Of a stretch of DNA of 64,000 bases, positions 17,246-24,605 are shown in pieces. The position numbers were made by a program, and so were the translations under genes. Source of the DNA: Methylomarinum sp965277025 (GTDB lineage: Bacteria > Pseudomonadota > Gammaproteobacteria > Methylococcales > Methylomonadaceae); the NCBI GenBank assembly GCA_965277025.1, contig OZ255706.1, positions 186,001 to 250,000 of the forward strand, written 5' to 3'. A model generated the notes under the pieces. The model searched no databases. It saw only the letters and a program-made list of their open reading frames with translations, and was not told the origin of the DNA. Every line of letters begins with the position of its first letter. Within the stretch, counting starts at the first letter, position 1.

Positions 17246-17688
17246 TGGGGCACCGATGCTGCACACATGATTTGCGCACTGGCGGCCAGTTTTCCATCAA
17301 CTTCGGCGCGACAGTCAAATGACCAGATATGCCGTTTACGTTTACTTAAAACCGCTTCCAGCAGCAGTTGATCGCCTGGTTCAACTTGCTTTTTAAAGCG
17401 CGCCTTGTCGATACCCGCCAGATAATAAACTGTCCCTTTTACACAGGCTTCATCACTTTGCGATGTCAACAAGGCAGTGGTTTGCGCCAGCGCCTCCATA
17501 ATCAGAACACCCGGCATCACCGGTAATCCAGGAAAATGTCCCTGAAAAAAAGGTTCGTTCATGGTGACATTTTTCAACGCCAGCATCCTTTCCCCCGGCT
17601 GGCATTCCAGAACCCTGTCAACCAGCAGAAACGGATAGCGGTGTGGTAATAATTCCGTAATTTGTTGTATATCCAACGTGTGTTCCAT
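17242..17688 (-). CDS. fabZ: 3-hydroxyacyl-[ACP] dehydratase FabZ
   Basis: Hot-dog-fold dehydratase of fatty acid elongation, 148 residues. The family blocks are LLPHRYPFLLVDRVLE, then NEPFFQGHFPGLPVMPGVLI with the catalytic His in GHFPG and MEALAQTTALL bearing the catalytic Glu. It balances 3-hydroxyacyl-ACP between lipid A (LpxA just downstream) and phospholipid synthesis. The start overlaps the skp stop by one base (TAATG). lpxD, normally between skp and fabZ, is missing. Confidence 0.96.
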   Translation of the reverse strand: MEHTLDIQQITELLPHRYPFLLVDRVLECQPGERMLALKNVTMNEPFFQGHFPGLPVMPGVLIMEALAQTTALLTSQSDEACVKGTVYYLAGIDKARFKKQVEPGDQLLLEAVLSKRKRHIWSFDCRAEVDGKLAASAQIMCAASVPQ

Positions 17689-18185
17689 TAATTCAATTGT
17701 TTCAGTTTAGCTTGAACCAGTTTGGTAACATCCACTTTCTCGCTGGCGTAGATGACGCCATCAGTCAGTAATAAATCAAAACTCTGTTCCTTGGCCAAAG
17801 CTCTGATCGCTTCAACGATACGGCGCTGCAGTTTGCCCAGTTCTTCATTGCGGCGCATATTGAAATCTTCCTGGAATTCCTGCTGTGAACGCTTCGCTTC
17901 CCGTTTTTTGGCGATGATGTCGCGCTCCAGCTTGCGGCGTTCTGATTCACTCATGACCGATGCATCACGGGCCAGTTTTTCTTCCAGCGCCTGAATTTCT
18001 TTTTGCTGGGCAACCAGATGTTTATCTCGTGGTTTGAATTCCTGCTCCAATCGCTTTTTGGCTTTTGCTGCTTGTGGCGCTGTTTCCAACACTTTCGCCA
18101 CATTGACAAAACCGACTTTTAGTTCCGCATAACTGCTGTTAGTTACAAAAATCAGTGCAAGAAATAAAGCGAATTTAATTTTCAT
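17688..18185 (-). CDS. skp: Periplasmic chaperone Skp (OmpH)
   Basis: Trimeric periplasmic chaperone that carries unfolded outer-membrane proteins to the BAM complex. The start at 18185 (MKIKFALFLALIFVTNSSYA) gives a clear Sec signal peptide ending at SYA, with GAGGA about eight bases upstream; the longer reading from 18224 is less likely. The mature part begins ELKVGFVNVAKVLETAPQAA and then forms long charged coiled-coil helices (KKRLEQEFKPRDKHLVAQQK). It ends in the strand region QSFDLLLTDGVIYASEKVDV. It directly follows bamA, as in most gammaproteobacteria. Confidence 0.92.
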   Translation of the reverse strand: MKIKFALFLALIFVTNSSYAELKVGFVNVAKVLETAPQAAKAKKRLEQEFKPRDKHLVAQQKEIQALEEKLARDASVMSESERRKLERDIIAKKREAKRSQQEFQEDFNMRRNEELGKLQRRIVEAIRALAKEQSFDLLLTDGVIYASEKVDVTKLVQAKLKQLN

Positions 18186-18247
18186 TATCAACCATCCTCG
18201 GGTCTGTATGTTAAGTTTTTTCAATTATAGGGCAAAAGTCTTTCAAA

Positions 18248-20530
18248 CTAAAACCCGGAACCGAACGAGAACTGAAAAGACTGGGTCTGGTCATTGCCCC
18301 CTGAATTCATCGGAATGGCGAAACTGACTGATAAAGCGCCAAAAGGTGACTGCCATTCGCCTGAAATACCTACCGAATAACGCATATTTTTCGGTGTAAA
18401 ATTCTTGTTTACGGTTCCGGCATCCATAAAGGCTCCCATACGAACAGACTTGCTCTCTTTCATAAACGGCACGGGGAAAAACAACTCCGCTTTGCCAATT
18501 ATTTTACTCGCGCCGCCAAACGCGCGATTGTAGGAATCTCGAGGGCCTAGCGTATTTGCCTTGTAGCCTCGAATAGATCGGACACCGCCAGCGAAGTAAT
18601 GTTCAAAAAACGGCAACTGATTGGTATCGCCATAGCCGTTACCATAAGCGACTTCACCTAACAACCGAAAGGTCAAGTTCTTGGCAATCGGGAAATAATG
18701 CTGCTGCTTGTAGGCGACTTTATAATAGGTCAAATCACTTCCTGGGACAGTTGCCAACGCTGAAAAGCGCTGCTGTCCCCCCGCGGTGGGAAACAACGCT
18801 CTGTTCAAGGTATCATGCGTCCACCCTACCGCGCCTGAAAAAGTCAGATAACTGTCGCCCTGCTGATTGATAAAGTCCCTGATTTCCTGGGATGTAAACG
18901 AACCGGTCTTTAATTTGGTGTATTTTGCGTCAAAATTGAAGCGCAAACGATCAAATTCATTCAATGGAATACCGAAATTAAAGCCAGTATTGATGACATC
19001 AGTTGCGTAGTTGGAAATATTGGCATTATTGGCGTTACGCGCGACATAGCCTAAATCATACCCCATACTGACACCATCCAGCGTGTAGTAGGGGTCAAAA
19101 TAACCGAACCGGTATTGGGTAGTGACATTACTGTTATTGAAGGCCAGGTCAATTCGCTTTCCCGTCCCAAAAACATTGTCCTGGGAAATATTGGCATTGA
19201 ATACCAGCCCCTGTACCTGTGAAAAACCAACCCCAGCCGACAAATTACCAGAAGAACGTTCAGTCACCGAATAATCGATATCAACCTCATCCGATGTTCC
19301 AACCACATGCGGTGTTTCAACATTGACTTGTTCAAAATAGCCGAGCCGCTCCAGACGGGTTTTAGAGCGGTCGATCTTGCGTGTAGATGCCCAGGCGGCT
19401 TCCATTTGGCGCATTTCCCGACGCAACACTTCATCACGGGTTTTGATATTGCCTTTCATATTGATTCGGCGTACATAGACACGCTTGCCTGGATCGACAA
19501 AAAATGTCATCACCACGGTTTTATTTTTTTCATTGATTTCCGGCACCATATTGACGTTGGCGAACAAATAGCCTTCATCTCCCAAACGATCGGAAATGGC
19601 TTTTGAAGTCAAAGTGGCATTTTTTCGGGAGAAAATTTCCCCAGGCCCTACCTGCACCAACTTGATCAGCTCTTCAGGAGGAACAACCAGATTACCGGTC
19701 AAGCGGACTTTTTCCAGCGTATATAAATCTCCTTCCTTAAGATTGACGGTGATATAAATTTCCTTTTTATCCGGTGTCAATGTGACCTGGGTGGACTCGA
19801 TATCAAATTTTATATAGCCACGATCAAGATAATAAGACCGCAATCGTTCCAGATCTGCCGACAATTTCTGTTTGGAGTACTGGTCATCCTTGGTATAAAA
19901 CGATAACCAGTTGGTGGTACTCAGTTCGAACAAGTCCAATAAATCATCGCTGTCGAAAACCTTGTTGCCAACCAGATTAATTTGCTTGATTTTGGCGACC
20001 CGCCCTTCTGAAATCTCAATATGAATGCCGACCCGGTTGCGGGTCAATTGACTAACTTCCGTCTTGATTCTGACACCATACTTGCCATGACTGAAATACT
20101 GACGGGTCAGCTCCTGCTCAACCTTCTCCAGCAATTGCCTGTTGAACACCTTTCCTTCTGACAAACCAATGGTGTTCAAGGCTTTTTCCAGATCTTCCTT
20201 ACTGATATCTTTATTGCCTTCTATAATAATCCTGGCAATGGAAGGTCGTTCCTGTACATGAACTATCAGGACATTGCCCGATTGCTCCAGCACGACATCT
20301 TTGAAAAAACCGGTTTTAAACAAGGCCCGAATTGCTTTAGCGGCCTTTTGTGGAGTAAATTCATCGCCAATATTAACAGGCAGATAGTTGAATACGGTTC
20401 CCGCTGAAATCCTCTGCAGACCACGCACCTGAATGTCTTGCACGACAAATGCGTTGGCAGCTCCCGCCACCAATGTCATCAGGAAAAATATCAGTACCTG
20501 AAATTGTCGTGTTTTATTCAAAAGGTTCAT
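18248..20530 (-). CDS. bamA: Outer-membrane protein assembly factor BamA
   Basis: Core of the outer-membrane beta-barrel insertion machine. 760 residues: a signal peptide (to about residue 27, ending AANA), then five POTRA domains beginning FVVQDIQVRGLQRISAGTVF, and a 16-strand barrel. The conserved loop-6 region is visible as GGVRSIRGYKANTLGPRD. The C-terminus FQFSFGSGF ends in Phe, the signature of barrel proteins recognised by BAM itself. It lies directly upstream of skp; epmA and efp precede it, where rseP is more usual. Confidence 0.97.
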   Translation of the reverse strand: MNLLNKTRQFQVLIFFLMTLVAGAANAFVVQDIQVRGLQRISAGTVFNYLPVNIGDEFTPQKAAKAIRALFKTGFFKDVVLEQSGNVLIVHVQERPSIARIIIEGNKDISKEDLEKALNTIGLSEGKVFNRQLLEKVEQELTRQYFSHGKYGVRIKTEVSQLTRNRVGIHIEISEGRVAKIKQINLVGNKVFDSDDLLDLFELSTTNWLSFYTKDDQYSKQKLSADLERLRSYYLDRGYIKFDIESTQVTLTPDKKEIYITVNLKEGDLYTLEKVRLTGNLVVPPEELIKLVQVGPGEIFSRKNATLTSKAISDRLGDEGYLFANVNMVPEINEKNKTVVMTFFVDPGKRVYVRRINMKGNIKTRDEVLRREMRQMEAAWASTRKIDRSKTRLERLGYFEQVNVETPHVVGTSDEVDIDYSVTERSSGNLSAGVGFSQVQGLVFNANISQDNVFGTGKRIDLAFNNSNVTTQYRFGYFDPYYTLDGVSMGYDLGYVARNANNANISNYATDVINTGFNFGIPLNEFDRLRFNFDAKYTKLKTGSFTSQEIRDFINQQGDSYLTFSGAVGWTHDTLNRALFPTAGGQQRFSALATVPGSDLTYYKVAYKQQHYFPIAKNLTFRLLGEVAYGNGYGDTNQLPFFEHYFAGGVRSIRGYKANTLGPRDSYNRAFGGASKIIGKAELFFPVPFMKESKSVRMGAFMDAGTVNKNFTPKNMRYSVGISGEWQSPFGALSVSFAIPMNSGGNDQTQSFQFSFGSGF

Positions 20531-20559
20531 CCGGTCAAAATCAAATGCGCAAAATTATA

Positions 20560-21543
20560 TCATGCTCTGGCAACAGGAAAGCTTAACACCTGATCAATTG
20601 ATGATTTCCCGGTTAAAACCATCAACAATCGATCCAAACCTAAAGCAATACCACTGCATTCCGGCAGGCCATGTTTTAAAGCCTGAAGAAATCTCTGGTC
20701 TTTTTCAACTGACGAAAGCTTTGCCTGTTGACGTTTGTGAATTTCCTCATCAAAACGTCGTTCCTGCTCTAAGGCGTCGGTGAGTTCCCGAAAGCCGTTC
20801 CCTATCTCGATGCCGCCAATAAAGACTTCAAAGCGTTCGGCCACTCGCGGGTCATCCGGTTTTATTCTGGCTAATGAAGACTGAATCGCCGGATAATCAT
20901 ATACCAGATACAGACAATCTTCACGCATTTGTGTTTGTACCCGATGAGAAAAAACAAAATCCAACCACAATGCTGGATCTTCTCCACATAAATCAATCGC
21001 TTCAGGGAAACCTTGCCGCTTGGCATAATCTTGCCAATGCGTTAATTCAAAACTCAAAGGATCCAGCCCTGTGGTCTGTAAAACAATTTCCCGATAGCTG
21101 ACGGCCGGTAAAAATTCAAGATTTTTACCCGGTAAAAGCACTTCTCGAATCAATTCCGTGGTCTCTCGCATCAAATCTTCAAGTGTAAAACCAAGCCGGT
21201 ACCATTCCAGGATGGTGAATTCAGGATTATGCAAGCGACCAGATTCGGCATTACGAAAAGCCTTGCAAATCTGGTAAATGCTGCCACTGCCCGCTGCCAG
21301 CAATCGTTTCATGGCAAATTCTGGCGATGTCTGTAAAAAAAGTACAGGATTTTCCGGCGGCGCATGATAACGACTGGAAAAAAAATCCAGTTGAGGGTCT
21401 GTTCCTGTCGCCTGACAAAGCAATGGCGTTTCCACCTCCAGCACCGACCGTTCATCGAAAAACGATCGAATCGTCGCCAACATAGCTACCCGCTGACGTA
21501 AAACGTCCAGCTGACATGCGGGTCGCCAGTTTATGTCGGTCAC
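20560..21543 (-). CDS. epmA: Elongation factor P--(R)-beta-lysine ligase EpmA
   Basis: A truncated LysRS paralogue that attaches (R)-beta-lysine to Lys34 of EF-P. 327 residues (E. coli 325), read from a GTG at 21543. It has the class II aminoacyl-tRNA synthetase core without the anticodon-binding domain: motif 2 region QICKAFRNAESGRLHNPEFT and motif 3 ECSGIALGLDRLLMVL. The N-terminus INWRPACQLDVLRQRVAML is family-typical. It follows efp without a gap, and epmB, which supplies the beta-lysine, is divergent nearby, so the whole modification set is here. Confidence 0.95.
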   Translation of the reverse strand: MTDINWRPACQLDVLRQRVAMLATIRSFFDERSVLEVETPLLCQATGTDPQLDFFSSRYHAPPENPVLFLQTSPEFAMKRLLAAGSGSIYQICKAFRNAESGRLHNPEFTILEWYRLGFTLEDLMRETTELIREVLLPGKNLEFLPAVSYREIVLQTTGLDPLSFELTHWQDYAKRQGFPEAIDLCGEDPALWLDFVFSHRVQTQMREDCLYLVYDYPAIQSSLARIKPDDPRVAERFEVFIGGIEIGNGFRELTDALEQERRFDEEIHKRQQAKLSSVEKDQRFLQALKHGLPECSGIALGLDRLLMVLTGKSSIDQVLSFPVARA

Positions 21544-22113
21544 TTATTCCTTGACGCGTGAAACATATTCACCAGTGCGCGTATCGACCTTGATCATCTC
21601 ACCAATCTGAACGAATAACGGCACACGAACCACCGCGCCACTTTCCAGCGTTGCAGGCTTGCCACCACCACATGAAGTATCACCCTTCAACCCCGGATCG
21701 GTTTCAGTAATGGTCAATTCGACAAAATTCGGCGGTGTTACACTCAATGGTGCATCATTCCATAATGTAACCGTACACATATCCTGCTCTTTCAACCATT
21801 GCTTGGCATCGGCAACTGCATTAGCGTCGGCCTGGTATTGCTCAAAGGTGTCTGGCACCATAAAATGCCAAAATTCGCCATCGTTATACAAATACTGCAT
21901 ATCGATTTCGACCACATCCGCGCCTTCAACGCTTTCGCCCGATTTGAATGTGCGCTCAATCACCCGGCCTGTTTTAAGGTTACGAAACTTGACCCGATTG
22001 AACGCTTGTCCTTTTCCTGGTTTGACAAATTCATTTTCAATAATGGAACAAGGATCAGAATCCAGCATAATTTTCAGACCGGCCTTGAATTCATTGGTGC
22101 TATATGTAGCCAT
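21544..22113 (-). CDS. efp: Elongation factor P
   Basis: Translation factor that relieves ribosome stalling on polyproline. 189 residues with three beta-barrel domains. The modified lysine is K34 in the loop FVKPGKGQAFNRVKFRN. MQYLYNDGEFWHFMVPDTFE and the C-terminal PLFVQIGEMIKVDTRTGEYV are family blocks. It is upstream of epmA on the same strand, with epmB divergent; the shared upstream region contains a palindromic repeat (22175-22320). Confidence 0.97.
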   Translation of the reverse strand: MATYSTNEFKAGLKIMLDSDPCSIIENEFVKPGKGQAFNRVKFRNLKTGRVIERTFKSGESVEGADVVEIDMQYLYNDGEFWHFMVPDTFEQYQADANAVADAKQWLKEQDMCTVTLWNDAPLSVTPPNFVELTITETDPGLKGDTSCGGGKPATLESGAVVRVPLFVQIGEMIKVDTRTGEYVSRVKE

Positions 22114-22174
22114 TTTTCCTCACAATTAAAAAAAGGGGGATTACTGTGTCGATTGTCCAGCGTTTCATTAAAGA

Positions 22175-22320
22175 ATCGCTGATTTATTCGCGATTCTTTG
22201 CGATGCACGGATGCATTGCCAAAATCGATGGTTGCAAACCATTGATTTTGTAAGCAAAGTGGAAATCGTATTTCCACTTTGCGGTCGCGGGCAAATCAGG
22301 GATGATTTGTCCAGCGTTTC
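22175..22320 (-). repeat. Modular palindromic repeat, site 2
   Basis: On the plus strand it contains CATTGATTTTGTAAGCAAAG followed by a TGGAAATCGTATTTCCA stem, then GCAAATCAGGGATGATTTGT and CCAGCG. All three hairpin modules are present, reversed relative to 32625-32780. It fills the region between divergent efp and epmB and may supply transcript ends or promoter-distal structure. Confidence 0.7.
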
Positions 22321-22406
22321 ATTTAAGCACAAACAGCAGAACTCCCAACGCTTAAAGCTTAAGCATTATAATAGATAGCCCCTCTGATTCAACTTATTAC
22401 GCTCAA

Positions 22407-23405
22407 TTGACTATTAACACGCAGACACGCCTGGAAGATTCCTGGCAACAACAACTGGCCCAGGCATTCAGCAATATTAATGATCTGTGTCGTTATTTGA
22501 AAATTGATCCGAATAATTTGCCAGTAATCGATAAAAACAACAGTTTCCCCTTCAAGGTCCCCAAAAGCTTTGCTGACTGCATGAAACCCGGTGATGCCGC
22601 TGACCCGCTGCTCCGCCAGGTTTTACCACTGCAGCAAGAAAACCAGAGGGTAGCCGGATTTATTAGCGATCCGGTCGGCGACCTGGAAGCAAAAACAGAA
22701 AGCGGTGTCATTCATAAATATCACGGCCGGGTGCTGCTGATCACCACCGCCGCCTGCGCCATTAATTGCCGGTATTGTTTCCGCCGCAACTTTCCTTACA
22801 ACGAAAATCAATTGACCCTGCAAAGGCACCAACAGGCGCTACGCTATATCGCCCAACAAAGCGACATTCATGAAGTCATCCTCAGTGGCGGTGATCCATT
22901 GCTGCTGAGCGATAAAAAACTCGCCCAGCTTTTATCAAATCTGGAAAAAATCCCGCATGTCAGGCGCATTCGCATTCATAGCCGCCTGCCGGTAGTGCTA
23001 CCCGCCCGAATAACCGATTCATTAGTCAAACTGCTGACTTCCATCAGACCGCAAACCATTCTGGTGCTGCACAGCAATCACGCCAACGAATTGAGCTGCG
23101 AGGTTGCGGCAGCCTGCCAGAAACTTCACCACCACACCATCACATTGCTAAATCAAAGTGTCTTGTTAAAAGGGGTTAACGACAATACTGATGCCCTGTG
23201 CGATTTAAGTGAACGGCTTTTTGCGCTGAACATCCTGCCCTATTACTTACACCAGCTGGATAAAGCACAAGGCACCGCCCATTTTGGCGTCGATGATTGC
23301 GCCGCAATAACGCTGTACCGGCAAATTCAGGCGCGTTTACCCGGCTATTTAGTCCCCAAACTGGTTCGAGAACAGGCTGGAGCGGCTTTTAAAATTCCGT
23401 TATAG
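22407..23405 (+). CDS. epmB: EF-P beta-lysylation protein EpmB (lysine 2,3-aminomutase)
   Basis: Radical-SAM, PLP-dependent enzyme that converts L-lysine to (R)-beta-lysine for EpmA to attach to EF-P. 332 residues from a TTG at 22407. The 4Fe-4S motif CxxxCxxC is CAINCRYC near residue 117. It is followed by EVILSGGDPLLLSDKKLAQL and the sugar-like motif block LPYYLHQLDKAQGTAHF. It is divergent from efp-epmA. The DUF3592 gene starts within its stop codon. Confidence 0.93.
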   Translation: MTINTQTRLEDSWQQQLAQAFSNINDLCRYLKIDPNNLPVIDKNNSFPFKVPKSFADCMKPGDAADPLLRQVLPLQQENQRVAGFISDPVGDLEAKTESGVIHKYHGRVLLITTAACAINCRYCFRRNFPYNENQLTLQRHQQALRYIAQQSDIHEVILSGGDPLLLSDKKLAQLLSNLEKIPHVRRIRIHSRLPVVLPARITDSLVKLLTSIRPQTILVLHSNHANELSCEVAAACQKLHHHTITLLNQSVLLKGVNDNTDALCDLSERLFALNILPYYLHQLDKAQGTAHFGVDDCAAITLYRQIQARLPGYLVPKLVREQAGAAFKIPL

Positions 23406-23926
23406 TGAAAACAATTTTTTATCGTCGGAATTTACGCGCAACTTTGATGGCATCAGATAATAAAAAACGCTACCCGAATAGTGATTTGCTTGTCGGTATT
23501 TCTACCGCTGTATTGTTCATTATTATCGGAGTGACTTTGGTTTATTGGGGTTGGTATTTCTATAATGATATCCAATCAATACGCAAAAAAGGGATCAAGA
23601 CCGTAGGAGCCATTATACGCTATGAAAGACGTGGACCCAGTACTACCAACAACCTGAGCGATATCATCACAGTGCCAATAGTTCAATTCCAGACTCGATC
23701 AGGACAATCATTTATTATTGAAGGAACGGTAGATGACAGCACCATCCTGCAAAATATCCACAAAAGCGGCGGAGAGCTAGAGATCATTTATGACTCCAAA
23801 ACCCCAAAACATGCCGTAATAAATCGATTCGCCGAATTGTGGTTTGCACCGATAATGTTATGGACTATTGGCGTTGGATTTATTTCTGTACCCCCATTTA
23901 CCCTTTGGAGACACTATAAAAGCTGA
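23405..23926 (+). CDS. DUF3592-like membrane protein
   Basis: Function unknown. 173 residues from a GTG overlapping the epmB TAG; an ATG at 23447 (MASDNKKRYPNSDLLVGIST) is an alternative start. There are two TM helices (VGISTAVLFIIIGVTLVYWG near the N-terminus and FAPIMLWTIGVGFISVPPFT near the C-terminus). They enclose an extracytoplasmic beta-rich part (KTVGAIIRYERRG, VPIVQFQTRSGQSFIIEGTV), the layout of DUF3592 proteins. The overlap suggests co-transcription with epmB, but no link to EF-P is known. Confidence 0.7.
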   Translation: MKTIFYRRNLRATLMASDNKKRYPNSDLLVGISTAVLFIIIGVTLVYWGWYFYNDIQSIRKKGIKTVGAIIRYERRGPSTTNNLSDIITVPIVQFQTRSGQSFIIEGTVDDSTILQNIHKSGGELEIIYDSKTPKHAVINRFAELWFAPIMLWTIGVGFISVPPFTLWRHYKS

Positions 23927-23961
23927 ATTTGTATTCAGCCTTAATGAATAATTGTGAATTA

Positions 23962-24135
23962 CTGATGTTACGCATAAGCTATCGACAATCAGGCTAATTG
24001 AGTGGGTAGAATTTCCACGCAGAGGATAATAGTTTTTCAGTCACAAAAAGTGCTTGCATTTACAGAGCCGGTTTAACGTTAAAACCGCTGTTAAACACGA
24101 TGAAATATTCTCACCCTATTGGGTAGTCACATCAG
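23962..24135. repeat. MITE-like 174-bp element related to the IS at 4998
   Basis: The left end CTGATGTTACGC is identical to 12 bases of the terminal repeat of the IS701-like element at 4998-6019. The right end, read inward, is CTGATGTGAC, nine of ten bases matching. The interior is non-coding. No matching target duplication flanks it, and its right end supplies the last bases and stop of trmL, so it is a decayed or rearranged remnant. Confidence 0.5.
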
Positions 24136-24605
24136 CTCTTGATCTGCGCGCCGGTAAATTCCATTTGTCGCCAGGCTTCATACAGCATGATCGCCACGGT
24201 ATTGGATAAATTCAGACTGCGGCTTTCCGCTTTCATGGGCAAATAGAGTTTGCGATCCGCATCGAGATGGGCCAGAAAACTATTGGGCAAACCACGGGTT
24301 TCCGGGCCAAAAATCAGTGCATCTCCCGTTTCAAACTCAATATCGCTGTAAACGGTCTGGCCTTTTGTCGTCAATGCAAACAAGCGGTTAGGCTGAGCTT
24401 TTTCCAGATAATCATCCAAAGAGGCATATTGATGAATATTGACCCATTCATGATAATCCAGCCCGGCCCGACGCAGGCGTTTGTCATCCAGCACAAAACC
24501 AAGCGGATGAATCAGGTGCAACTGTGCGCCAGTATTGGCGCACAATCGTATGATATTACCGGTATTGGCAGGAATTTCCGGTTGATATAAAACAATATCC
24601 AGCAT
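24132..24605 (-). CDS. trmL: tRNA (cytidine(34)-2'-O)-methyltransferase TrmL
   Basis: SPOUT-class methyltransferase that 2'-O-methylates the wobble base of tRNA-Leu. 157 residues beginning MLDIVLYQPEIPANTGNIIR, with LIHPLGFVLDDKRLRRAGLD and the SAM-knot block DALIFGPETRGLPNSFL, then SRSLNLSNTVAIMLYEAWRQ. The start overlaps the glgP stop by one base (TAATG). The last codons coincide with the end of the MITE-like repeat, so the C-terminus GAQIKS may be repeat-derived. Confidence 0.95.
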   Translation of the reverse strand: MLDIVLYQPEIPANTGNIIRLCANTGAQLHLIHPLGFVLDDKRLRRAGLDYHEWVNIHQYASLDDYLEKAQPNRLFALTTKGQTVYSDIEFETGDALIFGPETRGLPNSFLAHLDADRKLYLPMKAESRSLNLSNTVAIMLYEAWRQMEFTGAQIKS

